From NCBI GenBank assembly GCA_033239005.1, contig BSQZ01000052.1, positions 509,001 to 573,000 of the forward strand: DNA of 64,000 nucleotides. Direction: 5' to 3'. Numbering within the stretch: the stretch's first letter is position 1; the number at the start of each line of letters is the position of its first letter. Of the stretch, positions 37,545-51,500 are shown piece after piece. This stretch comes from Lamellibrachia satsuma. Lineage: Eukaryota > Annelida > Polychaeta > Sabellida > Siboglinidae. The notes under the pieces are model-generated. The model did no database searches, had not been told where the DNA came from, and saw only the letters and a program-made list of their open reading frames with translations. The position numbers were made by a program, and so were the translations under genes.

Positions 37545-39065
37545 GACACCTTGTTCGAGTTCTGGGCACTTTTCTAGAATCTGTGCACGGAAATCCCACA
37601 TTCCAATGGTTTATTCCTTAAGTATGTTTCATTGCAGAATATCAATAAATCTTTCCTTAACTTGGGTAGTGGCCAGACTTCAGTGGGACTGCCATCTAGT
37701 CCTGGGGCTTTGTCAAGTTTCATTTGCTTGAAGGCAATGTAGACTTCTGCGAGTCTGTTGAGAAGGTGTCTGTATCAATGTTGGGGTTGGTCTCATAGAT
37801 CGGATCAACTCGATGGTTGGATGTGCTCGTTATTATCTGAAGAGAGCAGTTGTTTGAAGTGAGTTTTCCAAGCATCCAAACGATCTTCCCCTTGTATAAA
37901 GATGGTTTTTGATTTCTTTCCCGGGAGTTGTTTTACTAATTTCCAGACATGGAGAGCATTAGTCGACTCGCAACTGTTTAATGCTCCGAGAATGTCATGA
38001 TAACGCTTCTCCTGCATTTCATCATACGCGGTGCACAGTGTAGTTTGCACTGTGGATACTGTCTCAGGTTGTGCACTAATTACAACCTGATGTGCTGCAT
38101 TTACTTCACTCGTATGCCGAACACTAGTCTTGAAAGCTACTCGGGTGGTAGGATGGCCGAGCCTGCTTCGTTGCATATATCAACATAGGCCTTGTACGAG
38201 TTGGTTTGGGTTCTTTCCAGTGCCTTCCAATGCCTCACAAATCTGATTTTCAGTGCGAGAGGTTACATCTTGATTCATTGTGATTGCATCCCAGTTAAGC
38301 CTGGGCCTGGTTAGGTTCTTTCTGTCACGCTGAGCCTTAACTTTGCACACACAGTCCTGTGATCAGAGCCATTGGGGTCGGAAGAGGAGTGTGCTTGAGA
38401 ATCCATGATTCTGTTTCTCCATCTTTTATGGCATAGAATGAAATCTATTTGACATTTGCATTTATTCGGTGCTTGGAAAGTCCAAAGTTTTGATTTTGGT
38501 TTTTAGAAGAAAATGTTGGTCATCAGAAGGTTGTGCTCATGTGTGAGATCAAGAAGAAGCTGACCATTTCTGTTAGTGTAGCTGTGATATAAAAAACCAT
38601 TTGAGACTTGAACATTGAAATCACCTCCGATTACAAGACAGGCATGTGGAGGGATATGTAATACTGTCGGATTAAGGCTTTCATAGAGTCTCATCACTGA
38701 CATTTGTTGGGGAATAGCATGATATGACATTAGTTTTAGAGTTCCCTTTAAACAGAGCATGTATGGCGCAGTCTGTTATCTTGGTGATTGATAAAAGATT
38801 CTGGAGCAGTGAAGATTTCACCACTACTCCAAAGCCCCCAACCGTGTCAATTACATGTAGCGGAGGCTGTGAACATCGTGGATCTGCCTATCCTGGTAGC
38901 TTTGATATCTGGGTCTTCTTGTAGGTGAACTTGTCTGTGTTCTTGAATACAAGTCACTGATATGTCGCACTAATTCCTGTGTTTGTCGAGCTCTTCATTG
39001 GCACTAGTGTAAGATAAGCTGCGACTGTTTAAGCTGCCCTAGGAGGAGGATTTTCTTAGGGTGTC
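37545..39065 (-). mobile_element. LINE copy D, RTE-like endonuclease and RT start, truncated at both ends
   Basis: The minus strand carries an AP-endonuclease portion (GGFGVVV, VISCYSPTN, CLVIGGDFNVQV, NRNGQLLLDLTHEHNLLMTN), a linker (VWKLVKQLPGKKSKTIF), and the start of reverse transcriptase (FKQMKLDKAPGLDGSPTEVW) before it stops near 37550. In-frame stops are present. Unlike typical LINE remnants it lacks the 3' half, so a later deletion or insertion removed it. It ends about 450 bases before the GMPS start codon. Confidence 0.8.
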
Positions 39066-39513
39066 AGAGTCCTTTCGTTGTTCTCACATCAGATGGCATC
39101 CACCCTTGCGTCTTTGAGATGTCATCTTCATATAGGTTGGTAGACCCTCGAGAAGTGTTTCGGCAGGGACTGGAACCTTGGTGCTGTTGTTCAAACATCA
39201 TGTTTTCATCTAGCTGTTGCAACAGTGCGTCACTACTGCTACTGTGGGTGTTTTTAATTCCGAGACACCTCATAGACATCTCATAGACAGGATGCCAACC
39301 AAGGCTGAAGACGACCCATGTTGTACATGTGTTGGTTTTAGTTTCACCCACTTTGGAAATCTCAGTGTCTTCTTTCTGATCCCTAGCTGGCTTAGCTGCA
39401 TATCTTACACGGACCAATTCAAAGGCTTGACGATATCTTTGTTTTTGACCCACACTCTGATGTGTAATCGTGTAAATAATTGTAACCATGTTATGTTGTA
39501 GTTTATAACCAAG

Positions 39514-42500
39514 ATGAATATGGAAGTTTCCAACCATGTAAATGGTACGAATGAAGAAGAAACTGTAGTTATCTTAGATGCCGGAGCACAATATGGAAAG
39601 GTAAGGTGTACCTTATAGCCCATGGTGTGTTTATTTTCAATATTTTGTAACACCTTTCATCAGGTTTTTTTTATTTATAAAAATTCTGAGACATGAATGC
39701 AATTTAGGATTTATCCAATTGTTCATCTATTTAAAGTCGGATACAATAGATTTTAAGATATCACAAGTTCTGTTTTCCAAAATACAGAGGCTAAATATTA
39801 TTAGAAAGCTGCAACCTAAATATTATTAGAAAATAAATATAATGTTTGTAACAGAGTATGTAAAGGTGGAGACGTCTTCCTTTCAGGTGATTGACAGACG
39901 CGTCCGGGAACTGTGCATCAAAAGTGAAGTCCTGCCCCTTAGCACACCTGTCACAGAGATACTGGAGAAAGGCTACAAGTATGTATCTGTCACAGGCTCC
40001 CCCAGGTTAATTACAGACATTCACCTCCATCGTGCACCAACAAAATATATAGTACTATCTTTAATAGTGTCTTATCACATGGGTAGAATGTTGGGCCCTC
40101 AATCTAGAGGACCAGGATTCGGACCCACTTGCTGCTGTCTTGAAGCTTTGACAGTTTTGTTCATTCCACATTGCTTCAGTTCACTCAGCTGTGTAAATGG
40201 GCACCTGGCTATAGACAGTTCACTCAGCTGTGTAAATGGGCACCTGGCTATAAACAGTGGTGGATTTATGTGGATGAATAGTCTTTGCACAGTAATTATA
40301 GCATGGCTGAATGCTTTGCAAAGAATTTAATTCTTGATGCACATTGAACATAAAAATTTTATGATGTTGATTTGTGTTTGTGTTAAATATTCATAGTCTA
40401 AATGATGCATCATATTGTGTGTCCCCTGCAGAGCAATCATTATATCAGGAGGGCCCAGTTCAGTGCTTGCTGTCGATGCTCCAACCTATGACCCAGACAT
40501 ATTCCGCTGTGGACTTCCCGTCCTTGGCATATGCTATGGCTTCCAGGTATGGCGTTACAACACACATCTTAACAAGTAAATTTACAGCAGGTTTTTAACC
40601 CTGATGCAGGTTAGTTACTAACTGCAGCCAAGGTTTTACCAGCCATATGTGTATTGTTCATACCTCTAGCTTACATACTAAATTCTACACAAGCATTCGT
40701 TACTAAATTCTCCCACAAGTGGTATCTTCAACCAGTACAGTATGGAGTCTATTACGTTACAATGTATTAGGTTTTAGAATGTTCTGGACAACCAAACATG
40801 AGCATCCAAAAAGGTGAAGATCTAACAGTTAACAGGACTAAAAGTTTTGATGTTTTCCTGTAGACACTCTCTGTGCACATGTGTCTGTGCAAGTGTGTGT
40901 GTGTCTGTGCATATGCATGCATGTGTGACTAAGTAGTGCTGACATGTGCTTGTGTTGCTACAGATGATGAACAAGGAGTTTGGTGGCTCAGTGAAGGCGC
41001 TAGACATGCGTGAAGATGGCCAGTACACGATACAAGTTAATGTCAAAAGTCCACTGTTCAAGTATGTATATACTAGCACCAGGTATCATATGAAGTAATC
41101 AGAAGTATGAATACCAGTGACTGTAAAGATCTCAAACTAACCATACATGTGTCCACAGAGGAATGTCCTATTTCTGTTTTGGACGTTTTCTGTCAGTTTG
41201 GCAACTGTAGCTGGTTCTGTTGCCTGTTACTCCTACTCATCCAAGCTCAATGATATGTGACACTTTTGAAACACAATAAAGACATTCATATCCGCCATTG
41301 TGATCACATCTTGTTGAACTACGAATTTTCCATATACAATACGGATTTTTGGGAGGTATATTTCAAGTCAAAATATGGATATCAACCAAACAAAGTGACA
41401 TGCCTGCTTGTATGCTGTGGTCACTCTGCTGACACTGACCATTGGTTTCAGGGGCCTTGCCGAAGACCAGCAGGTATTACTCACCCACGGAGACACTGTC
41501 ACCAAGGTTGCTTCGGACTTCCAAGTCATTGCACAGTCGGGACAGATTGTGGCAGGTAGGGCAAACTTACGGGGTGGGGGAGCGAGGGTAAGGACAGGAC
41601 AGGTAGGGGTAGCTTAGGGCAGGAAGGGACAGTTCAGGGCAGGTAGGGACAGCTGAGGTTTGATAGTTAAGGGATAGCTCAAGTAGGAGTGGAACAAATC
41701 TAACACCAATAGTGCTAATGTGAAGTAATAGTAAAGCAATGCTTTAATTTAAGTAACTCTTGTTATTTTATAATATTTGAGAAAATCACTTTCACTAGTG
41801 AGAGTCTGTGCAAAAAACCTGCAACTTCAAGATGTGTGTACATATGTAAATATATTTGTTTGCTTGGTTGCAGGTATTATGAACGAGAAGGAAAGATTAT
41901 ACGGTGTACAGTTCCACCCAGAGGTTGATCTCTCAGACAATGGTGTAGCCATGTTAAAGAACTTTCTCCGAGGCATAGCTGAGTGTCGTGCCACGTTCAC
42001 GATAAAATCACGGGAAGACGTCTGCATACAATACATCCAGTCTGCCGTGGGCAGTCACAAAGTTCTTGTACGTACTTACATACATGCACATTGATGACTA
42101 AGATAGCATATGAGTAAAACCTATTTGATCTAGTCATACTTCTGTCATGAACAGAGTAGTAGGTTGATATTTGGCACCAGATGGTAGCACTCATGGGCAC
42201 ATATTGGCCTTAATATCGTTTCATCACACTGCGTCCCTGTTGGGCACATATATTGGCACTAATATCAGTTCATCGTATTGCATCCCTGATGGGCACATGT
42301 TGGCCTTAATATTGGTTCATTACATTGCATCACTGTTGGGCACATATTGGCCTTAATATTGGTTCATCACATTGCATCACTGTTGGGAACTTATATATTG
42401 CCACTAATATCAGTTCATCACATCAGGTCCTTTAGCTTAGCTACCTTTCAGAGACGTGAATTTTTGCTCAACGGAACTTTCAAGACTCTTAGTCTCATGG

Positions 42501-45500
42501 ACAGCGTCAGTCAGCGAGAGGATCTCGAAAACTCCATCAAACAAACATTTGTGACTCTGAAAAGTAGCTAAACTTTCTTTAACCCTAGGAGTGACCAATG
42601 ATAAATTTCCACGGTGTACAAATCAGAGTTATTCATAAGGGTGCTTTTAAAAAATCATAACATCACTAATAATTATCACACAAATGTGATAGAGGTATCA
42701 TTTTGTTGCTAAAAAAGACTATTATAATAAAATAATAAAAACAACATAATCTCATCATGGGGATATTACTATTTGAATTTCATCCCCCAAAAAAATTTCA
42801 CCCTGCTACCAGATAATTGCTGTGTGTCGCTATGTCCAATTGGAAAAATGTAGCCATATATATTGGCTACAAAATAAAACAAAAGTGAATCAAATATTTT
42901 GAGAACTTTTATTTTTTCCAATACTGGCCTGTGAGATTGGAGTACTGAAATGTTTGTTTATCTGCCAGTTGTTGGTGAGTGGAGGCGTAGACTCGACCGT
43001 GTGTGCGGCGCTGCTCTCCAAGGCCCTGTCTCCGGAGCAGGTCATAGCTCTACACATAGATAATGGCTTCATGCGCAAGGACGAGAGCCAACAAGTGGCT
43101 GAGTCTCTCCGGGCGATAGGCCTCAAACTCATCGGTAATCTTTCACTTTGCTTCAGTGCATTTTCTGTGATAAAAAATTTAATTAGATTTAATTAGAAAT
43201 TGTGTAGGCATGCTCAGGGGCCGATGTTGATGGTTCATACATTAAAAAATATTTTAAATTCCCCGGGGGATGGGGTTCACATCGAAGGAACCAATGTGGT
43301 TGATGTAAATTACGTAACTCAGAACAATAGTTACGTGCAATTGTTAGCAACGTTATGCGTGTTTCAACCATTGTTACATGATCTACTTCAAACGTCTGAA
43401 ATCTTCACATGAAACCAGCAGTTGTAAGTGATTTTGTGGCGTGAAGTAGTCATTGCCATTGGCATTGGCATTACCAAAACTTAACTGATAGTGCAACGAG
43501 TCATAAACTCTTGTATTTTCTCCTCCCGTGCAACACCAGGCAACTGGGCTAGTATTTTAATAATTATTAGCAATTCTTTTATATGCATTTGTTTCATGTA
43601 AAACAGTGTTTTCCAAAACAGGAATTCCAGGTAGTCATTAGAACACAAATAATCAAATATAGGTTCCTGACAGCAAATAAATCATGTCTTAGTCCAGTGT
43701 GTTTTTAAGACATTTTATACAAGCAAATTGCCCCTATGAAATCCCGCTCTGCCCATGTGAGATTTGAGATGTAAGATTTACTGACTATGAAAATTTAAGA
43801 AAAAAATCTGGTTTTGGCCGTACGTTATTCTGCACTGCCCCTGTTAGTTAAACCTTTAACAAACACTGTCTCAATGAACACCTTCAGCAGAAATGACATA
43901 ATGGGTTGCCTTTGCAGCAGTAAATGCCTCACACCAGTTCTACACAGCGACAACGATGTTTCCACGGGGCAGGAAAGGTGGGAAGTCTCAAAAGAGCGAT
44001 GTTCTCAACCAGTGTGCTGACCCGGAGGAGAAACGCATGATAATTGGCGACACCTTCATGAGGGTAAGTCAGTCCGGCAGTGATAAAATAATAATTTGTC
44101 ACAATGTATCATCAATTGATTTAGCCCGTCGTAAATCAGGTTCTTTTAAAGTAATATGCGCAGTCGGTTTAATAAAATACGGCGTACTTTGTTCAAATCA
44201 TCAAATAAAAGTGACTTTGATCGTTAAAGCTGGTACCTTGTGAAAGTGGGAATAGCCTTATATCATAATTTATAGAACCAGGCCACATTTGTTCTTTTTA
44301 AAAAAAAATTTACAGGATCCAGCAAAAATAATTTAATAGTTTGTCCAATGATTTCATCAAAATTAAATAAAACTTGCACACATGATCACGCATGTTGTAG
44401 TGGATGCTAGATAGGTTTGATTCTTTTAATGATTTTAAAACTAGACAAGCAAACACAATGAAGAAGCACCATTGATGACAGTCGCTACTGAGTAGTAACT
44501 GATGACTGTATCATAATTGTATACCATTAGTATAAGCATATTATGTTAAGTTGTAGAAAGACTAACTTGATTACTGGGTACTTTTCCAGAATTTATATGT
44601 CTCTCTTTCTGTTCTATAGTTTTTACTGCAATCGATTTAGACTTTTCAAGCAGCATTTCACATTTAGAATATGTAAATTTGTGATGTTTATTGAATGTTA
44701 AAAATGTTCATTTGAAAAAGAAGTTTGATTGGACTAAGTTAATTTGAATGGAGTGTTACATTGCTCTAGGACTCTGCAACTGAAACTGTGAGTTGTTGCA
44801 GTCATTGTACATGATGTGATGGATATTCAACAACATGGATTCCGTGTCACTGATTGCAGATTGCCAATGAGTTGACAGAGAAACTCAATCTGTTGCCAGA
44901 AGAGGTGTTCTTAGCGCAAGGTCAGTTTAACAAACTGCAACGTAATGTCGTAATGATAGACAAAGACGTTATCATAACCGAGAGACCATGATTTAACAGA
45001 TCAAGTGATTTAAGATGTACGTGGCACTGCCAACACCCTGACACATTTGTATGTCAAAGACACTGAATCATTTGGCACTACAATGCAGAGCAGTACAAAC
45101 ATTTGTATCACACCAAAATCCTCGGGGGTAAAGTTCAGAGTGTCAAAACCAAAATTGGTATACAATGTGAAAGCGACAGATTGCTGGATACTCTAAAGGA
45201 GGTAAGCCAGGGTAAAAATAAATATGTTCAGATGACTGCGAAATGATATTATCTTTCATGCACATTACCCGACACAAAAATGTAACTATTAATGTCACTG
45301 CAGTACGATCCTCTTAATGGCACCTGTTTGTGTTTTGAGACTGTATGTATTGGACTGGGGACTTGTGACAGGCACGCTGAGGCCGGACTTGATAGAGAGT
45401 GCGTCGGAGTTGGTGAGTGGTAAAGCAGAAATGATCAAGACACATCACAACGACACGGAACTTGTACGGCAACTACGCAAGCAGGTATGTGCTGTCGTGC

Positions 45501-48500
45501 TCACAACTGACAGCCATCGTCTGTTGTCACTGTTATTGACCCCAGGCACTTCAGTGTGGCTGCCAACCTGGTGATTTCTTGTCCAGACTCACTTGTCGCT
45601 AATCACTGATAGTCACTATGATTTCTCACAGACACCAGAGCCACTTTGAAGTGCTGAAATATTTCTGCAGTTTTATAGTGAGACTGAATTGACAGCTGTT
45701 AACACAACACATACGACATGGACGAGTCATACTTCAATGTATGTCATTTAGAAAAAGTCATGGTTAAACTTGTAAAGTAAAGGAGAACCACACTGGAGAC
45801 CTTTTGCTTGTAACAAAAGTGACCATTATTATAAGACCATTATTACGAGCAGATCTGGATTGTGCAACGTGTCAAACAGGCTACTTTTCTTTGTCTGTTG
45901 ATACTTTCTCTGTTCCTGCATGCATCGTGACCAGTGTTTCCTCTCTAGGGACGGGTGGTGGAGCCTCTCAAAGACTTCCACAAAGATGAGGTTCGAGCCA
46001 TTGGGCGTGATCTTGGACTGCCTGATGAAATAGTTCAACGACACCCATTCCCGGGTGAGTGACGGGACTATTTTGACACAGCACAAGTGGACAGAACCAC
46101 TGACATTGGTCAATGTAAATGCTGATGATGATGTCAGCCTTTACTTTTGTAGAAGTATTGGACTTTGAGTGACTGTGTTTTGTGTTTCTGTGTATGCGTC
46201 GGTTGTACACTATTGTATATGTACTAACTGGTGTATACGTCAGTTGTACACTATTGTATATGTACTAACTGCTGTATACGTCGGTTGTACACTATTGTAT
46301 ATGTACTAGCTGCTGTATGCATTGGTTGTACACTATTGTATATGTACTAGCTGTTGTATACGTTGGTTGTACACTATTGTATATGTACTAGCTGCTGTAT
46401 ACGTTGGTTGTACACTATTGTATATGTACTAACTGCTGTATGCGTTGGTTGTACACTATTGTATATGTACCAGCTGCTGTATGCGTCGGTTGTACAATAT
46501 TGTATATGTACTAGCTGCTGTATATGTCGGTTGTACACTATTGTATATGTACTAGCTGCTGTATACGTTGGTTGTACACTATTGTATATGTACTAGCTGC
46601 TGTATACATTGGTTGTACACTATTATATATGTACTAGCTGTTGTATACGTCGGTTGTACACTATTGTATATGTACTAGCTGCTGTATACGTTGATTGTAC
46701 ACTATTATATATGTACTAGCTGCTGTATATGTTATTATGTGTGACTAACATACAAATTTAGTGGAAAATTGTAAATATGACATGTACTTTTTGTGTAAAA
46801 TTAAATCTATTAAGCATGTAAAAGTAAACTAGAATCAATGCATACATTGTATAGAACCCAACAAAGTGAAAGTGCAAGGGAAGATTGGTCATTTACTGTG
46901 CCACTGAAGAACTACGTTTAATACTTATAGTAATTGCAACAAGATTTCTTTTTTTAAATTATTTGACATTACAATGTTTTGTATAAAGGTATGAAAAACA
47001 TAGATTTTACACAAAACAGATTGTGTTCATATGGTTGTTATTAAAAATGGCTGTTTCTTAGTGTGCTCTTCTGTTAAGAAGCAGATAGTAATTTATCCTG
47101 CAGTCAGATATGTGTTGGACTTGTAGGCATACATTGTATGTTATATGTAGGTAATGTGTTTGCGTTGCAGGTCCAGGCCTGGCCATCCGAGTAATCTGTG
47201 CCTCGGAAATGTACAAAGAGAAGGACTACTCTGAAACAGCCATCATCCTCCGACTTATAGTCACTTTTGCCAAAGCCAACAAACAGGTGAACGCACACTG
47301 CCTTCTCTTACAGCAAATTTTGTTGTGTCTTGTAAATACAGAACAAATATCCAATGTTTTAAAGTCTGCAGTTGTACACCCGTGTATCTGTCATCTTTTC
47401 ATCTGGCTGGGGGAAACATGGCCACTGTAAATTTGACAAAAATGCTTTCATCACCAACATGATGGATGAAGATGTGACATGGTTTTTTAGTGTTCAGCCA
47501 CAGAAGGTGCGGTGTGGGGTCATCAGTCACAGAAGGCGCTGTGTGGAGTCATCAGTCACAGAAGGTGCAGTGTGAGGTCATCAGTCACAGAAGGTGCGGT
47601 GTGGGGTCATCAGTCACAGAAGGCGCTGTGTGGGGTCATCAGTAACAGAAGGTGTGGTGTGAGGTCATCAGTCACAGAAGGCACGACGTGAGGTCATCAG
47701 CCACAGAAGGCGGTGTGGGGTCATCAGTAACAGAAAGCGAGGTGTGGGGTCATCAGTCACAGAAGGTGTGGTGTGGAGTCATCAGTCACAGAAGGCGCGG
47801 TGTGGGGTGATCAGTCACAGAAGGCGTGGTGTGGAGTCATCAGTCACAGAAGGCGCGGTGTGGTGTCAGCAGTCACAGAAGGCACGGTGTGGAGTCATCA
47901 GTCACAGAAGGCGCTGTGTGGGGTCATCAGTCACAGAAGGTGCGGTGTGGGGTCATCAGTCACAGAAGGTGTGGTGTGGGGTCATCAGTCATAGAAGGCG
48001 TGGTGTGGGGTCATCAGTCACAGAAGGCGCGGCATGAGGTCATCAGTCACAGAAGGCGGTGTGGGGTCATCAGTCACAGAAGGCGCTGTGTGGGGTCATC
48101 AGTTACAGAAGGCGCGGTGTGGGGTCATCAGTCACAGAAGGCGCGGTGTGGGGTCATCAGTCGCAGAAGGCGTGGTGTGGAGTCATCAGTCACAGAAGGC
48201 GCGGTGTGGAGTCATCAGTTACAGAAGGTGCGGTGTGGGGTCATCAGTCACAGAAGGCGCGGTGTGGAGTCATCAGTCACAGAAGGTGCTGTGTGGCATC
48301 AGCGGTCACAGAAGGTGCGGTGTGGCATCAGCAGTCACAGAAGGTGCGGTGTGACGTCATCAGGGAATCCAGTGCAGGCAACTTTTATGTTAATACTGAA
48401 CACTAACAAGAAAACTCAAGATATAGTATTGACTATTTTTTATGTGTTTATGACTGGAATGATTAAGCGACTTATCGTGTGAGAGACCTTGACTCGGTTG

Positions 48501-51500
48501 TTCGTTGTATTTCTAGCCACACACCTTGTTGAGTCGAGTAACAGTATCGACGTCACAAACAGAACAGGATCAGCTAACTAGGATCAGTTTGTCGGACACG
48601 CTTGCTGTGACACTGCTACCCATCAAGACAGTTGGGGTTCAGGTAAGGTCATGTGGTTAAGTAATTTACCAAGTATGCAGCTTTTGAAATATAAAATAAA
48701 AATTAGTAAAGCAGCATTTATTTGCAAACTATGGCATTATTTCACTTCAAGACATTCAAAAAGTACTCGGCCAGAAGGCACAGATAACACACACATAGGT
48801 GAGTATCATACAGAGACATGCAGTAACACTGGGTGACAGGAAGAATGCTAATATATTGAGCTATGCTGCATATATGGTATGCTAAACAGACTGTCTACTT
48901 TGCAGGGTGATGGCCGGACCTACAGCTATGTGGCAGCACTGTCTAGCGATGATCGTCCAGTGTGGGAAAATATATTTGCATTAGCCAAAATTATTCCGAA
49001 AATATGTCATAATATTAACAGGTAGGTACAACTAACTGTAGTCTTAACTAGAACAAGGTGAAACAACTGTATGGGGTGTCTCTGCTTGTTAACTGTTCTC
49101 TTATTGGTTGTTCTTAGTTTTTACATATGCTATCACCAATGCAATTGGTTGGTTTTGGGGGGACTGTGACAACTTTCAAGGGCATTGTGGTAAAATTCTT
49201 ATTTTTTGCTACTTGAGTTTTATTTCTAATGGGCCTTGGAAGTGTTTTCAACATACCAGAATGAGGTTAGAATATTCTAGAAAAGAAACGTGAGCTCCAC
49301 GTAACGGGTCATTGGTAGGGGTACTAGGGGTACTTGTTTCGCATGTCATGTTTGTGTTTCAGGGTCGTATACATGTTCGGGGGTGAAATAAAGGGCACTA
49401 TACAGGATGTGACACCCACGTTTCTCACTCAGGGGGTGCTGAATACCCTACGGCAGGCAGACTCCGTTGCCAACAGGGTCCTACTGAAGACAGGTCAGTG
49501 GTGATGTGTTGTCCTGATGATACATGGATGTTTGGACAACATGAGGGAAGACAGGTACACCCTCTGGGGTAGACAGGGTCAGCCCCCCAGAATTGGATGT
49601 GTTTTAATACCCCAGTAACAGTTTGAACTCTATCTCCCTAATTGTCATACAACTGTCATACAACTGTCATACAACTGTCATGCAACTGCCCTGTTGAGCT
49701 AAAGTTGGACCAGATTACTGGTCTGTGTTCTTCACTGAACTGACTATGGTTGGTAAACTGACTATGGTTAAAAGCCAGAAATATGGAGTTAGCTCAGTTT
49801 AACTTCTCTCTTTCTGTGTAAATGGAGCTGTAGATGAAGATGGTTGAGTGAACTGGGCAGGCAGAATGCATAGGACAGACACAGACTGTCAGTTGGCAAT
49901 ATATATATATATATGTCACTGATGTAGTGTATCATGTGTGGTTCTATTCTATTTGCCCTCTGCAGTCTGTCTACAGACAAACAGCCATTATATTTGTCAC
50001 AGAGGTGCAGAGACCTCTCTGGGACAAATAGAACAGCCCATAGCAGCTCTCTGGGGGTCTCTCCACCAGCAGGACAAGAAAGGCTCTCTGGGGTCTCTCC
50101 ACTGACAGGACAAGAGAGTCTCTCTGGGGGTCTCTCCACCAGCAGGATAAGAGGCTTCCTGGGTGTCTCTCCACTGACAGGACAAGAGGCTCTCTGGAGT
50201 CTCTCCACCAGCAGAACAAGAGAGGCTCTCTGTGGATCTCTCCACTGGCAGGACAAGGGAAGCTCTCTGGGGGTCTCTCCACCGGCAGGACAAGATAGGC
50301 TGTCTGTGGATCTCTCCATCAGCAGGACAAGAGAGGCTCTCTGGGGGTCTCTCCACCGGCAGGACAAGAGGCTCTCTGTGGATCTCTCCACTGGCAGGAC
50401 AAGAAAGGCTCTCTGTGGATCTCTCCACCAGCAGGAAAAGAGGTTGACTGGAGGTCTCTCCACCGGCAGGACAGGTGGAGAGAATTCATCACATGACCAC
50501 AAATACAGCAAACTATTCGTCCATTTTTGTACCATGATTTTTATACTACAAATGAGTTCTTTTAACTTTCAGTGACTATTATGAGTTACGTTACAAATGT
50601 ATACATCATGTTTACCTGATATAAAACAGCCATAACTGCACGATAATCTATGTATGTTTTTTCACACTTCTACAGATTCCTTTCTATTTATATCACTCTG
50701 GACTCTCCTTGTCTGTCTCTCTGCGGACGGACAAATAGAATAGAGACCCAGTATCTGTGCTCTGACTTGATGTCCACTGTGTGGCTGTGTTACAGGCAAC
50801 TACCACAGGATCAGTCAGATGCCAGTCATTATCATCCCACTTCACTTTGACCTCGATGTCCTCAGTCATGCGGCCCCGTGTCAACGCTCAGTCGTACTGC
50901 GACCATTTGTCACCAGTGATTTCATGACGGGTGTCGCAGCACAGCCAGGAAAACATCTACCGGAACAGGTGTGTAGCTGGTCTCGAGCTTTCTCCTTGCC
51001 GCTTTTGTCGGCAGATTTAGTTCTGATGCCAGAGTGGTGATAAACAAGGCCAAGACAGTAGTTGATAGGTTATACATGACAAAGAAAAATTATGAAGTAA
51101 TGATAGGTCATATTGTCATCATATTAATTTATTTGCTGCTTTATGTTGCTACACTGTGTTTTAAGGCTTCTCATATGGGCAAATTGCCCATATGAAATCT
51201 TGCTGCTCTACCCATATGAGATTTATGTGTAATATATACTAAGAAAATTTATTAAAAAAATTGCCCGTCGGACAGTATTCTGAACTGCCTATATGAGCTG
51301 AACCTTAAACAACACCAACTACACAAGTCATGACACCATTAGTACTGCAACTGCTGTTCTGTTCTGACAAATCGTTTGCCTTTTGTAAATTTAAAAACTG
51401 TTCAAGAATGTCATTAAATCTAGACGAACACCGCCTGTTTTAAACAGAACACATCTTGAAACCCTCCCTGCTCTATGGCTTCAGGTGGTGATGCAGATGG

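Larger units (their letters stand above)
39514..42067 (+). other. GMPS: GMPS class I glutamine amidotransferase domain exons
   Basis: Six exons encode residues 1 to about 230. They begin [13 protein letters not shown], continue with the oxyanion region [10 protein letters not shown], the nucleophile Cys94 (GICYGFQ), [12 protein letters not shown], and the His/Glu pair in [13 protein letters not shown]. The full triad indicates a working glutaminase. Confidence 0.95.
42969..47286 (+). other. GMPS: GMPS ATP-pyrophosphatase domain exons
   Basis: This part contains the adenylation PP-loop [20 protein letters not shown] at the start of the exon at 42969, then [39 protein letters not shown] and [15 protein letters not shown]. 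The exon at 43918 has tandem acceptors (GCAGCAG) three bases apart, both in frame. Confidence 0.93.

Noticed and set aside
42430..42571. Frame after the 57-bp minisatellite ([18 protein letters not shown])
   Set aside because: Intronic, no splice signals, no recognised family.
46190..48362. CRISPR-like regular spacing of short repeats
   Set aside because: Units are directly contiguous with no unique spacers, in introns of an animal gene.
47744..48482. Long plus-strand reading frames (up to 218 codons) with [16 protein letters not shown] repeats
   Set aside because: They are products of the 29-bp minisatellite in a GMPS intron; three overlapping frames carry the same pattern.
49789..50575. 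Reading frames of 248 (minus) and 213 (plus) codons rich in Trp, Pro and Ser/Arg
   Set aside because: Both strands of the 35-38-bp minisatellite are open at once, so neither frame is evidence of a gene.
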